Source: Streptomyces griseocarneus
Lineage (GTDB): Bacteria > Actinomycetota > Actinomycetes > Streptomycetales > Streptomycetaceae
DNA length: 64,000 nt
Assembly: GCA_003674045.1 (NCBI GenBank)
Contig: PENC01000002.1
Location: 1,054,001-1,118,000, forward strand
Reading direction: 5' to 3'
How positions within the stretch are numbered: the first letter of the stretch is position 1; every line of letters starts with the position of its first letter. The position numbers were made by a program, and so were the translations under genes. The notes under the pieces were generated by a model. It saw nothing but the letters and a program-made list of their open reading frames with translations, made no database searches and was not told the origin of the DNA. Of the stretch, positions 44,318 through 54,247 are shown piece by piece.

Positions 44318-44632
44318 TTGTTTCTGTCCTCCCCAGTAACAAACTTGGGAGGTATTTGACCGGACGGAGTCAAGAAAAGACAGATCTTGACCGACGCTGT
44401 AACAACACGTACATTATCCGGTCTTTAAGTTACGGATTTCGGACATCAACCACCGTGCCTGTCCCACATGTTGGACAGGCGCGTGGCCAAGTGCGCCCCC
44501 CGTGCTTCGATACCGTCGATAAGGTCACGCTTACCAGCAGTTCCGCTCGGGCAGACAGGACCGTAGAGTCGTTTTGGTGTACGCACCAGCCGGCTCCGCA
44601 CCCCACACATTGCCCCGAGGACGGATCCCGCC
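44318..44632. promoter_or_regulatory. 315-bp divergent promoter region
   Basis: This is the space between the secreted protease and the small membrane protein. On the minus strand TTGACT lies about 60 bp before the protease start and could be a -35 box. The middle (44400-44440) is AT-rich. GGACGGATCCCGCC precedes the rightward gene. No palindrome was clear enough to call. Confidence 0.4.
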
Positions 44633-44920
44633 ATGCCGCGTCCGACCCTTGCACAGATAGCCTACGGTTCGGCCACCGTCGTATTCTCGACCCTTGCCAT
44701 GCTGCTGCTGACGCAGACACGAACAGGGCCCGGAATAGCGGTCATCGCCCTTGTCGCCCTCTTCCTGGGCCTGCTGGTCGCCATGACGGTCCCGATGCCA
44801 CGGCCGTCGCTGCGCGCCCGGGCCCGCCGCGCGCGCGTCCCCGGCACCGGGAGCCGGACCCCCGAGCACGCGCAGCCACCCGCCGAGGCCAGGGTGAGCG
44901 AGCACTCACTGTACGGTTGA
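44633..44920 (+). CDS. Small two-helix membrane protein, unknown
   Basis: This 95-residue protein has two hydrophobic helices (about 9-27 and 33-53) and an Arg/Pro-rich cytoplasmic tail. It has a normal Streptomyces codon pattern and a ribosome-binding site. Its end overlaps the stop region of the convergent RDD gene by about 15 bp. No function is suggested by the sequence. Confidence 0.6.
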   Translation: MPRPTLAQIAYGSATVVFSTLAMLLLTQTRTGPGIAVIALVALFLGLLVAMTVPMPRPSLRARARRARVPGTGSRTPEHAQPPAEARVSEHSLYG

Positions 44921-45640
44921 GACCACCACGGTCTTCGCCGCCTTGTCGTGAATGCACTGGTGATAGGGCATGTCCCAGGTGCACCACAGCACATTGACCA
45001 GCCAGAAGACGAAGCCGCAGCACGGCACGACTTCGGGCAGGGAGTAGACGGCGGCGCGCGTCCAGCCCGGCGTCCCCTGGGGGATCGCGCCGTTCTCCAG
45101 CATGGCGACGCGGATCTTCATGGCCATCTTGCCGACGGTCTGACCGCGGGTGGTCAGCATCAGACCCTCGTAGATGAAGTAGACGAGCATGGTGACGATG
45201 CCGAGGCTCGTCGTCTTGGAGTCCGTCGCGTTCCAGCTCTCTCCCCAGGTCACCGCCGAGTAGATGGCGCTGATGGGGATGCCGATGAGCAGCCCGTCGA
45301 TGATCCGCGCGACGAGGCGCCGCCAGCGGGCGGCGAGCGGCGGCATCCCCGCGAGCGGGTCGGTGGCGCCGTACTGGTCCCCGTAGGGATTCCCGGGCCC
45401 GCCGGGGGCGCCGTAGGGGCCGCCGGCGGGGGCTCCGTAGGGCCCGCTGCCGGGAGCTCCGCCTCCGCCGTAGGGGTCACCGCCGTAGGGCCCGCCGGGC
45501 GGCGGGGCGCCGGGCGGGGGTCCGGGGGGCGGCGGGGTGCCGCTCGCCCCGCCGTACGGGCCCGGGCCGCCGCCCTCCGGGGGCTCCGGCGGCTTCTTCC
45601 GGAACGGGTCGTCTTCCGGCGGCTCTTGGGGGGTGCTCAT
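44906..45640 (-). CDS. RDD-family membrane protein with Pro/Gly-rich N-terminus
   Basis: The 244-residue protein begins with a 105-residue Pro/Gly/Tyr-rich cytoplasmic region. The RDD domain follows, with ARWRRLVARIIDGLLIGIPI as the first helix (Arg-Asp signature in RIID), RGQTVGKMAMKIRV in the loop, and two further helices. The family is found in many bacteria and is sometimes linked to ion exchange. The next gene upstream is a second RDD protein ending in the same xxQCxHDKAAxT motif, so they are paralogues in tandem. Confidence 0.83.
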   Translation of the reverse strand: MSTPQEPPEDDPFRKKPPEPPEGGGPGPYGGASGTPPPPGPPPGAPPPGGPYGGDPYGGGGAPGSGPYGAPAGGPYGAPGGPGNPYGDQYGATDPLAGMPPLAARWRRLVARIIDGLLIGIPISAIYSAVTWGESWNATDSKTTSLGIVTMLVYFIYEGLMLTTRGQTVGKMAMKIRVAMLENGAIPQGTPGWTRAAVYSLPEVVPCCGFVFWLVNVLWCTWDMPYHQCIHDKAAKTVVVSTVQ

Positions 45641-45737
45641 GCCCCGAGTAGAACCCAGCGTCCCAGTGACCGCATCCGGCCGTGTGCCGTTCGAGTAGCC
45701 CGCCACTTCCGAGCGGCCCGGCCGGAGGGCGTACCGC

Positions 45738-47096
45738 TCAGCGGCCGCCGGCCGCCACGAACGTACGGGCCGCCTTGTCGTGCAAGCACTGCCGCCAGGG
45801 CCGGTCGAACAGGCACCACAGCACGCCCAGCACGCCGACGGCCACGACGCCCAGTACGCCGTAGAGCAGCCAGCGGCGCGCCGCCGCGCCGAAGGAGGGC
45901 GTGTCGTGCGACTCGATGTCGAGCACCCGCACCCCGCACAGCTTCTTGCCCAGCGTGCGGCCCCACTTGGCGGTGGGCAGCGCCTCGTAGAGCAGCCCGC
46001 CCACCAGCAGGACGGCGAGGACGATCGCCAGGTACGGGCCGGTGGTGCCGTCGAGGAGCCAGACCGTGACGGTCTGCCCGGACTGCTTGGCCTGCTGCAC
46101 CTTCAGGTCGATGTGGTCGACGGACTTCTCGCACAGCGGCACGGCCACGGCACTCACCACCGCGCCCAGCACCGCCGTGTCGACGAGGCGGGCGAGGAAG
46201 CGACGGCCGAGCGGCGCGGGCCGCCCCTGCTCCTGCGCGGCACGCAGGAAGGGGTCGTCCTTCGGCGGCTTCCAGGGCAGCGACCCGACGGCGCCGGGCG
46301 CCCCGGGCTGCTGCTGCGCGAGCTGATGGACCTGCTGCGCCCAGCCGGTGGCGGGCCGCTCCCGGTCCGCCGGGGCCGGCAGCGCCTGCCGCTCGGGGAC
46401 GGGCGGCAGGACGGGTGCCTCCGCGGGAGCCGTACGGGCCTTCGGCGCGGGACGGGCTTCGGGGGCACGGCGGGCGCGCGGGGCGGGGCGGGCCTCCTGG
46501 GGGCGGGACGGGGCTTCCTCGGGAGCCTCCCGCCGGTCCGCGCGGGCGTGCGCCGAGGGCGGCACGGCGGCGGGCAGCGAGCCCTTCGTGCGCAGCTGGA
46601 TGGTGCCGCCGGGGCGCGCGGCGGGCGCGGCGTCCTCGGCGGGCACGGGGGCCGTACGGGCCTCCGGCACGGGCCCGGCGACGCGGGGGTCGCGGGTGGG
46701 CGGGATCGTGGGCCCGCCGGCCTCGTCCCAGGGTGCCCGGCGGCCGTCCTGCGGGCCCGCGGTCCACGCACGGGCCTCCCGCAGCGCGGGCTCCTGGTCC
46801 AGGAACATCGGCCCGGTCTCCTCCGGGAGCGCCCCGCCCGGGGCGGCCTGCCGCTGCGGTTCGACGGGCTGCGCGGGTTGCACAGGCTGCGCAGGCGCGA
46901 CCGGCGTGGGAGCGGGAGCCTTCGGGTAGCCGACGGGCGGCGCGGGCAGCGGCTCCCCCTCGGCGGGCGCGGGCCGACTGGTCCCGGGCACCCAGGCGGT
47001 GCCGCTCCAGTAGCGGATGTAGCCAGGGATGGACGGGTCAGGATAGAAGCCCTGGACAGGGCTGCTGTCGGCGGATCCTGAGAGAGGAGCGCTCAT
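45738..47096 (-). CDS. RDD-family membrane protein with DUF2510-like N-terminus
   Basis: The 452-residue protein starts with a DUF2510-like motif (GFYPDPSIPGYIRYWSGTAW). A long Pro/Ala-rich disordered stretch follows (about 40-285), then an RDD membrane domain (RRFLARLVDTAVLGAVVSA, KWGRTLGKKLCGVRVLD) and the closing RQCLHDKAARTFV. It is probably a membrane-anchored scaffold rather than a simple transporter. The two RDD genes are in the same direction, with about 100 bp between them. Confidence 0.83.
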   Translation of the reverse strand: MSAPLSGSADSSPVQGFYPDPSIPGYIRYWSGTAWVPGTSRPAPAEGEPLPAPPVGYPKAPAPTPVAPAQPVQPAQPVEPQRQAAPGGALPEETGPMFLDQEPALREARAWTAGPQDGRRAPWDEAGGPTIPPTRDPRVAGPVPEARTAPVPAEDAAPAARPGGTIQLRTKGSLPAAVPPSAHARADRREAPEEAPSRPQEARPAPRARRAPEARPAPKARTAPAEAPVLPPVPERQALPAPADRERPATGWAQQVHQLAQQQPGAPGAVGSLPWKPPKDDPFLRAAQEQGRPAPLGRRFLARLVDTAVLGAVVSAVAVPLCEKSVDHIDLKVQQAKQSGQTVTVWLLDGTTGPYLAIVLAVLLVGGLLYEALPTAKWGRTLGKKLCGVRVLDIESHDTPSFGAAARRWLLYGVLGVVAVGVLGVLWCLFDRPWRQCLHDKAARTFVAAGGR

Positions 47097-47468
47097 GGTG
47101 TCCGATGTCCCGTATCTGTCGGCCGTACTGGGTGTCGTGTCGGTGGGCGGCTGGCGGACCCTCAGTCTGCCGCACGCGCGTCACGTCCGGTGCGCGGCTC
47201 CGGTACCTCGTGACCTCAATGCACAAAAGGCAACCCGGGGCGCTGCAGACAGGTCTACCAGACGGCTCTCTCCTCTGCGGCCGTCCCGCGGGCGGGACCA
47301 CTCACACGTGCGACCGGTGGGCATGGCGTGTCAGCCGCGGGGGGAAGTCCATGCGCCGATGTGCGGAAGTCGCGTAATGGTGTGGGGGTCGACGCGCTCT
47401 GTCCGGTGCGGGCCCGTTCGCGAGGGGCCGACGCACCGAGAGAACGCACAGCAGAGAGGGCGCACTTC
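47097..47468. promoter_or_regulatory. 372-bp divergent region upstream of the SsgA-like gene
   Basis: It lies between the second RDD gene and the ssgG-like gene. The clearest structure is the palindrome GTCCCGC-GG-GCGGGAC at 47283-47298. A stretch near 47380 (GTAATGGTGTGGGGG) could hold a promoter. No known developmental-regulator box was matched with confidence. Confidence 0.4.
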
Positions 47469-47879
47469 ATGCACACCGTGGTGGAACGAGAGCTGGAGAT
47501 CGACCTGGTGCTGGCGCCGGACCGCACCGTTCCGGTCCCCTGCAGGCTGAGCTACCGCACGGCCGACCCCTATGCCGTCAACATCACTTTCCACGTCACG
47601 TCGGACTCCCCCGTCAGCTGGACCTTCGCCCGCGAGCTGCTGATGGAGGGGCTCTTCCGCCCGGCCGGGCACGGTGACGTCAGAGTGTGGCCCACCACGG
47701 CGGAGGGGCGCAGCGTCGTGTGCATGGCGCTGTCCTCGCCGGACGGTGACGCGCTGCTGGAGGTGCCGGACCGGGCGGTGACGGCGTGGCTGGAGCGGAC
47801 GCTGCGGGAGGTTGCGCCGGGGGCGGAGCGGGGGTTTCTTTGTTTGGAGGAGGGGTTGCGGCACCTGCTCGGGACGTGA
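47469..47879 (+). CDS. ssgG: SsgA-family sporulation/cell-division protein (SsgG-like)
   Basis: The 136-residue SsgA-like protein belongs to a family that directs septum placement and cell-wall remodelling during Streptomyces sporulation. The fold starts VERELEIDLVLAPDRTVPVPCRLSYRTADPYAV, with SWTFARELLMEGL in the middle and a C-terminal FLCLEEGLRHLL. In S. coelicolor, ssgG lies after two RDD genes and before a GlcD-like oxidase, as here, so the symbol rests on context plus family. The start is ATG 47469. Confidence 0.82.
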   Translation: MHTVVERELEIDLVLAPDRTVPVPCRLSYRTADPYAVNITFHVTSDSPVSWTFARELLMEGLFRPAGHGDVRVWPTTAEGRSVVCMALSSPDGDALLEVPDRAVTAWLERTLREVAPGAERGFLCLEEGLRHLLGT

Positions 47880-47883
47880 CCCC

Positions 47884-48018
47884 CGGGGCTCCGCCCCGGA
47901 CCCCGTCGCCTACGAGCCCGGTCGTGTGCGTCGTGCGGCGGCTGCGGGTCCGTTCTGGTTGCTCGCGCCCACGCGGCGGAGCCGCATAATGCAACAGCCC
48001 CGCGCCCCTTACAGGGGC
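47884..48018 (-). repeat. Dispersed Streptomyces repeat overlapping the oxidase stop codon
   Basis: The variant reads, inverted, CCCACGCGGCGGAGCCGCAT and then CAGCCCCGCGCCCCTTACAG. The hairpin CGCCCCTGTAAGGGGCG contains the TAA stop of the convergent oxidase gene, so the repeat supplies that gene's last codons. Confidence 0.78.
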
Positions 48019-49385
48019 GGAATCACCTTGCCCGGGTTCAGGAGGCCCAGGGGGTCGAGGACGGACTTGATGCCCTGTTGGATCTCCATGGCCACCGGGC
48101 CGAGCTCCTTGGCCAGCCATTCGCGTTTGAGGAGGCCGACGCCGTGTTCGCCGGTGATGGTGCCGCCGAGTTCGAGGCCCAGGGCCATGATCTCGTCGAA
48201 GGACTCCCGGGCACGGCGGGTCTCGTCCTCGTCGGCGGGGTCGAAGCACACGACCGGGTGGGTGTTGCCGTCCCCCGCGTGGGCGCAGACGCCGATGGTG
48301 AGGCCGTGTTTCCCGGCGATGGCGGCGGTGCCGTCGAGCATGGCGGCGAGCCGGCCGCGGGGCACGCACACGTCGTCGATCATCGTGGCGGCCTTGAGCG
48401 ACTCCAGGGCGGGCAGGGTGACACGGCGGGCTTGGAGGAGCAGCTCGGACTCCGCGGGGGTCTCGGCGGGTACGACCTCGGTGGCCCCGGCCGCGGTGCA
48501 CAGTTCCGCGACGGCCGCGAGGTCGGCGGTGGGATCGGGGGTGTCGAACGCGGCGAGGAGCAGGGCCGCGGTGCTCTCGGGGAGGTCCATGCGGGCGTAG
48601 GAGTTGACGGCCCGCAGGGACGTGCTGTCCATCAGTTCCAGCAGTGAGGGCGCGTGGCCGCGGGCCATGATCTCGCAGACGGCGTCGCAGGCGGCGGCCG
48701 TGGAGGGGAACTCGGCGGCGAGCACGAGCTGTTCGGGTGGTGCGGGCTTGAGCGCGAGCACGGCCCGCACGACGACGCCGAGGCTTCCCTCGGAGCCGAC
48801 GAAGAGGCGGGTGAGGTCGTAGCCCGCGACGCCCTTGGCGGTGCGGCGGCCGGTCCGCAGCAGCCGTCCGTCGGCGAGGACGACGTCGAGGCCGAGGACG
48901 TATTCGGCCGTCACACCGTACTTCACGCAGCACAGGCCGCCGGAGGCGGTGCCGATGTTGCCGCCGATGGTGCACTGCTCCCAACTGGAGGGGTCCGGCG
49001 GGTAGAAGAGTCCGTGTTCGGTGACGGCGCGGGAGAGCGTGGCGTTGACGACGCCGGGTTCGACGACGGCGATCCGCTCGACCGGGTCGATCTCCAGGAT
49101 GCGGTCCATCTTGACGAGGGAGAGGACGATACAGCCGTCACTGGCGTTGGCCGCGCCGGAGAGCCCGGTACGGGCGCCCTGCGGGACGACCGGCACGCGG
49201 TGGGCCGTCGCCGTGCGCATGACGTGCTGGACGTGCTCCACCGTGCGCGGGAGGACGACGACGGCGGGCGTGCCGGCTTCGCAGAAGCCGGCCATGTCAC
49301 GGGCGTACGAGCGGGTGACGTCGGCGTCGACGAGCACGGCGTCGACGGGGAGGCCCTTACGCAATTCCTCGATGAGATCATCCAT
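48009..49385 (-). CDS. FAD-linked oxidase, glycolate/D-lactate dehydrogenase (GlcD-like)
   Basis: The 458-residue flavoenzyme oxidises 2-hydroxy acids. The N-terminal FAD-binding (PCMH) domain has VVPQGARTGLSGAAN and GNIGTASGGLCCVKYG. The C-terminal FAD-oxidase domain has GVCAHAGDGNTHP and ITGEHGVGLLKREWL. No separate GlcE or GlcF subunit is adjacent. The substrate could be glycolate, D-lactate or a related acid. The stop codon lies in a dispersed repeat. The start is ATG 49385. Confidence 0.9.
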   Translation of the reverse strand: MDDLIEELRKGLPVDAVLVDADVTRSYARDMAGFCEAGTPAVVVLPRTVEHVQHVMRTATAHRVPVVPQGARTGLSGAANASDGCIVLSLVKMDRILEIDPVERIAVVEPGVVNATLSRAVTEHGLFYPPDPSSWEQCTIGGNIGTASGGLCCVKYGVTAEYVLGLDVVLADGRLLRTGRRTAKGVAGYDLTRLFVGSEGSLGVVVRAVLALKPAPPEQLVLAAEFPSTAAACDAVCEIMARGHAPSLLELMDSTSLRAVNSYARMDLPESTAALLLAAFDTPDPTADLAAVAELCTAAGATEVVPAETPAESELLLQARRVTLPALESLKAATMIDDVCVPRGRLAAMLDGTAAIAGKHGLTIGVCAHAGDGNTHPVVCFDPADEDETRRARESFDEIMALGLELGGTITGEHGVGLLKREWLAKELGPVAMEIQQGIKSVLDPLGLLNPGKVIPPL

Positions 49386-49426
49386 AAGGGGCCTCTCCCC
49401 ACCGAACGGGCTCACGTAACTGGGGC

Positions 49427-49516
49427 GGCGCCCCGTCAGGGGCGCGGGGAACTGCGCGACAAGCTCCCACCGAACCCGCAGCCGCGCGCCAAGCGCAAGA
49501 CGCACCCCGGTGGGCG
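49427..49516 (+). repeat. Dispersed Streptomyces repeat between hpd and the oxidase
   Basis: The core is GGGGCGCGGGGAACTGCGCG followed by ACAAGCTCCCACCGAACCCG and ending in CACCCCGGTGGGCG. It fills most of the 172-bp gap between the two minus-strand genes. Confidence 0.82.
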
Positions 49517-49557
49517 AGCGGCAGCCCCCGGGGATCAGCCACTGCGTCAGGGCAACG

Positions 49558-50805
<1,248 letters not shown>

Positions 50806-50821
50806 CTATCAGGAGGCGGCC

Positions 50822-51301
50822 ATGGCGATCGATCGTTTGGACGGCAGGCTCATCGAGCTCCTCGCCGAGGAACCCCGCATCGGCGTGCTGGAGGCCTCTC
50901 GCCGCCTGGGAGTCGCCCGCGGTACGGTGCAGGCGAGGCTCGACCGTCTGCAGGCACAGGGCGTGATCAGGGGGTTCGGGCCCGACGTGGACCCGGCGGC
51001 GCTGGGCTATCCGGTGACCGCCTTCGCGACGCTGGAGATCAAACAGGGGCAGGGCGCGGACGTACGGACCCATCTGGCGACCGTTCCGGAGGTGCTGGAG
51101 CTGCACACCACGACCGGCCACGGCGACATGCTCTGCCGCCTGGTCGCCCGCTCGAACGCCGACCTCCAGCGTGTGATCGACCGGGTTGTGGGTTTTGATG
51201 GCATCGTGCGGGCCTCCACCGCGATCGTCATGGAGAACGCGGTTCCGCTGCGGATCATCCCGCTGGTGAAGCAGGCGGCGGAGGACCCTTTCCGGCCCTG
51301 A
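50822..51301 (+). CDS. Lrp/AsnC-family regulator
   Basis: The 159-residue feast/famine regulator has an N-terminal helix-turn-helix (LDGRLIELLAEEPRIGVLEASRRLGVARGTVQARLDRL) and a C-terminal RAM-type ligand domain (VTAFATLEIKQGQG to VMENAVPLRIIPLV). It is divergent from hpd and likely responds to tyrosine, phenylalanine or a downstream metabolite. AGGAGG precedes ATG 50822. The osmoprotectant operon follows 13 bp downstream on the same strand, so read-through is possible. Confidence 0.9.
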   Translation: MAIDRLDGRLIELLAEEPRIGVLEASRRLGVARGTVQARLDRLQAQGVIRGFGPDVDPAALGYPVTAFATLEIKQGQGADVRTHLATVPEVLELHTTTGHGDMLCRLVARSNADLQRVIDRVVGFDGIVRASTAIVMENAVPLRIIPLVKQAAEDPFRP

Positions 51302-51314
51302 CGGGAGTGACCGG

Positions 51315-51962
51315 GTGAGCTTCTGGGAGTACCTGGGCAGCCGGCACGAGCAGCTGCTGGCCGACGCGTACCAGCACGCCAGCGCCGTCCTCCAGTGCAT
51401 GGTCGTCGCCACCCTGCTCGGCGTGGTGATCGGCGTGCTCACCTACCGCAGCGCCTGGGCGGGCGACCTCGCCGTCACCGTGACCGCGACGCTGCTGACG
51501 ATCCCCTCCCTCGCCCTGATCGGCCTGCTGATCCCCGTCACCGGCCTGGGCGTGGCGCCGACGGTGACGGCCCTGGTGCTCTACGGGCTGCTGCCGATCG
51601 TCCGCAACGCGATCGTGGGGCTGCGCGGGGTGGACCCCTCACTGGTCGACGCGGCGAAGGGCATCGGCATGTCGCGGCCCGCCCGGCTGCTGCGCGTCGA
51701 GCTGCCGCTGGCCTGGCCGCCGATCCTCACCGGCATCCGGGTCGCCACCCAGATGCTCATGGGCATCGCCGCGATCGCCGCGTACGCCTCCGGGCCCGGC
51801 CTGGGCAACGAGATCTTCCGCGGGATCTCCTCACTGGGCAGCGCCAACGCGCTCAACCAGGTGCTGGCCGGGACGCTCGGCATCGTCGTGCTCGCCCTGC
51901 TCTTCGACGCCGTGTACGTGCTGATCGGGTGGCTGACCATTCCGAGGGGGATCCGTGCCTGA
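51315..51962 (+). CDS. opuBB: Glycine betaine/choline-type ABC permease (OpuBB-like)
   Basis: The 215-residue inner-membrane permease of the OpuB/ProW group has five to six hydrophobic helices and the EAA-loop VDPSLVDAAKGIGMSRPARLLRVELPLAWPPILTG, which contacts the ATPase. The GTG start 51315 follows GGGAG. The stop overlaps the ATPase start by 8 bp. The system probably imports glycine betaine, choline or a related osmoprotectant. Confidence 0.88.
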   Translation: MSFWEYLGSRHEQLLADAYQHASAVLQCMVVATLLGVVIGVLTYRSAWAGDLAVTVTATLLTIPSLALIGLLIPVTGLGVAPTVTALVLYGLLPIVRNAIVGLRGVDPSLVDAAKGIGMSRPARLLRVELPLAWPPILTGIRVATQMLMGIAAIAAYASGPGLGNEIFRGISSLGSANALNQVLAGTLGIVVLALLFDAVYVLIGWLTIPRGIRA

Positions 51963-53238
51963 GCCCGAGCCCGAGCCCGGTACCGTCCCCGCGGCGGCGC
52001 ACGCGGTCTCGGGCGCCGCCATCCACCTGGAGAACCTCACCAAGCGCTTCCCCGGCTCCTCCGCGCCCGCCGTGGACTGCGTGAACATGGAGATCCGGGC
52101 AGGGGAGCTGGTGGTCTTCGTGGGCCCGTCCGGCTGCGGCAAGACCACCACCATGAAGATGATCAACCGGCTGATCGAGCCGACCTCCGGCCGCATCCGG
52201 ATCGACGGCGAGGACGTCACCGGCATGGACCCGGTCAGGCTGCGCCGCAAGATCGGCTACGCCATCCAGCAGTCCGGCCTGTTCCCGCACATGACCGTCG
52301 CGCAGAACATCGCGCTCGTCCCGCGCATGACCGGCTGGTCCAAGGCCCGCACCGGCACGCGCGTGGACGAGATGCTGGACCTGGTGGGCCTCGACCCGGG
52401 CGAGTTCCGCGCCCGCTATCCGCGCCAGCTCTCCGGCGGCCAGCAGCAGCGCGTGGGAGTCGCCCGCGCGCTCGCCGCCGACCCGCCCGTCCTCCTGATG
52501 GACGAACCCTTCGGCGCCGTCGACCCGATCACCCGCGACCACCTCCAGGACGAGCTGATCCGGCTCCAGCACGAGCTGCACAAGACGATCGTCTTCGTCA
52601 CCCACGACTTCGACGAGGCGATCAAGCTGGGCGACCGGATCGCGGTGCTCCGGGAGCGCTCGCACATCGCCCAGTTCGACACCCCCGAGGCGATCCTCAC
52701 CAACCCCGCCGACGACTTCGTCTCCGGCTTCGTCGGCGCGGGCGCGGCACTCAAACGGCTCAACCTCACCCGGGTACGGGACGTGGGCGTGAGCGCGTTC
52801 CCGACGGCGACGGTCGACGACCCGCTCCAGTCCATCTTCGACCAGTTGCGTACGGGAACGACCAACGAGGTGCTGCTCCTCGACCGGCACCGCCGCCCCT
52901 ACAAGTGGCTGCGCCGCGGCGACCTCATGCGCGCGAAGGGCTCGCTGGCGCGCGCCGGGACGCTCGTGCACGACACGGTCACCCGTGACGCCACGCTCCG
53001 CGACGCGCTGGAGGCCGTCCTCATCGACAACGCGGGCCGGGTGGCGGTGACCGGGCGGCGCGGCGAGTACGAGGGCGTGGTCGACATGGAGACGCTCATG
53101 AACTCGGTCCACGAACTCCTGGAGGCGGACCGCCTCGACGCGGCCGAGCACCAGCACCTCCTGGAGGAACAACGCTCCCAGCAGACACGCCAGGAGCAGG
53201 AGGGCTGCGCGCCCGGCGAACCCGGGGAGGAGGGGTGA
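51955..53238 (+). CDS. opuBA: Osmoprotectant ABC transporter ATPase with CBS domain (OpuBA-like)
   Basis: The 427-residue protein has Walker A GPSGCGKTT (residues 59-67), the signature LSGGQQQR, Walker B VLLMDEPFGAVD and the switch His in VTHDF. A C-terminal region of about 130 residues forms a CBS-type sensor (VTRDATLRDALEAVLIDNAGRVAVTG), usual in OpuBA and OpuCA, where it gates activity by ionic strength. The GTG start overlaps the permease gene. A dispersed repeat separates it from the second permease. Confidence 0.9.
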   Translation: MPEPEPEPGTVPAAAHAVSGAAIHLENLTKRFPGSSAPAVDCVNMEIRAGELVVFVGPSGCGKTTTMKMINRLIEPTSGRIRIDGEDVTGMDPVRLRRKIGYAIQQSGLFPHMTVAQNIALVPRMTGWSKARTGTRVDEMLDLVGLDPGEFRARYPRQLSGGQQQRVGVARALAADPPVLLMDEPFGAVDPITRDHLQDELIRLQHELHKTIVFVTHDFDEAIKLGDRIAVLRERSHIAQFDTPEAILTNPADDFVSGFVGAGAALKRLNLTRVRDVGVSAFPTATVDDPLQSIFDQLRTGTTNEVLLLDRHRRPYKWLRRGDLMRAKGSLARAGTLVHDTVTRDATLRDALEAVLIDNAGRVAVTGRRGEYEGVVDMETLMNSVHELLEADRLDAAEHQHLLEEQRSQQTRQEQEGCAPGEPGEEG

Positions 53239-53270
53239 CCGTGCGGGGGCTGCACCCCCTGGACCCCCGG

Positions 53271-53363
53271 TTGCGCCTATCGGGGTGCCTCTCGCGCTCG
53301 GCGCGCGACTGCGGGTCGCATCGTGGCCGGTCGCGCAGTTCCCCGCGCCCCTGTCGGGGCGCC
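53271..53363 (-). repeat. Dispersed Streptomyces repeat inside the osmoprotectant operon
   Basis: The ends are GCGCCTATCGGGGTGCCTCT and GTCGCGCAGTTCCCCGCGCC. It occupies most of the 145-bp gap between the ATPase and second permease genes, while the other genes of this operon overlap or abut. Insertion into a once tight operon is the simplest reading. Confidence 0.82.
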
Positions 53364-53383
53364 CTCTCCGGGCGGAGGCGGCC

Positions 53384-54247
53384 GTGACGTGGCGTACCCG
53401 CCGACCGCCTCCCGAGGGCGAACGGCCTGCCGGTGAGCACGAGGTGCACGGGATCGCCTTCCGTGATCCCGAGACCCCCGAGGAGCCGCCCCCGGCCGCA
53501 CCCGCGGGCCGCCGCGTGGGCCCGGCGAAACTCACCGTCCTCCCCTCGTTCCTGCTCCTCCTGCTGCTCGGCACCTGGCTGTGGTTCCGGGGCGCGCACC
53601 TCGACGCCATCGCGCACAACGCGATCGCGGACGGAAACGTCTGGCTGCGGCTGCGGCAGCACATCGTCCTTACCGTCCTGTCGACCGTCCTGGTCCTGGT
53701 CATCGCGATCCCGCTGGGCGTCCTGCTGACCCGCCGCAGGCTTCGCCCGGCCACGCCCGTCGTGGTGGCCGTCGCCAACATCGGCCAGGCCACGCCCGCG
53801 ATCGGTCTGCTGGCGCTGCTGGTGATCTGGATGGGCATCGGGATGCGGGCCGCGCTCGTCGGCATCGTCGTCTACGCGGTGCTGCCGGTGCTGTCCAACA
53901 CGATGGCGGGGCTGCGGGCCATCGACCCGACGCTGGCGGAGGCCGCGCGCGGCATCGGCATGTCCCCGCTCGGGGTGCTGTTCAAGGTCGAACTCCCGCT
54001 GGCCGTACCGCTGATCCTCGCGGGGGTGCGCACCGCGCTCGTCCTCAACGTGGGCACGGCGACGCTCGCCTACTTCGGCGGGGGCGGCGGGCTGGGCGAC
54101 CTGATCGCCTCCGGCATCACCAACCAGCGGATGCCGGTCCTGGTGCTGGGTTCGGTGCTGACCGTGGCCCTGGCGCTGCTCGTGGACTGGCTGGCCTCAC
54201 TGGCCGAACTCCTGCTGCGGCCACGGGGTCTGGAAGCGGGTGACTGA
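53384..54247 (+). CDS. Osmoprotectant ABC permease (OpuBD-like)
   Basis: The 287-residue permease is paralogous to the first one. It has a Pro-rich cytoplasmic N-terminus of about 55 residues, then six helices with the EAA loop IDPTLAEAARGIGMSPLGVLFKVELPLAVPLILAG. The GTG start 53384 follows GGAGG. It pairs with the 215-residue permease to form the heterodimeric channel. The stop overlaps the binding-protein gene by 8 bp. The N-terminal extension is longer than in the family norm. Confidence 0.86.
   Translation: MTWRTRRPPPEGERPAGEHEVHGIAFRDPETPEEPPPAAPAGRRVGPAKLTVLPSFLLLLLLGTWLWFRGAHLDAIAHNAIADGNVWLRLRQHIVLTVLSTVLVLVIAIPLGVLLTRRRLRPATPVVVAVANIGQATPAIGLLALLVIWMGIGMRAALVGIVVYAVLPVLSNTMAGLRAIDPTLAEAARGIGMSPLGVLFKVELPLAVPLILAGVRTALVLNVGTATLAYFGGGGGLGDLIASGITNQRMPVLVLGSVLTVALALLVDWLASLAELLLRPRGLEAGD

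Noticed and set aside
45250..46980. Proline/glycine-rich repetitive DNA in the RDD genes as a possible repeat array or CRISPR
   Set aside because: The repetition is codon-level low complexity inside open frames, with no constant spacer length or direct repeats. No CRISPR array was seen anywhere in the window.
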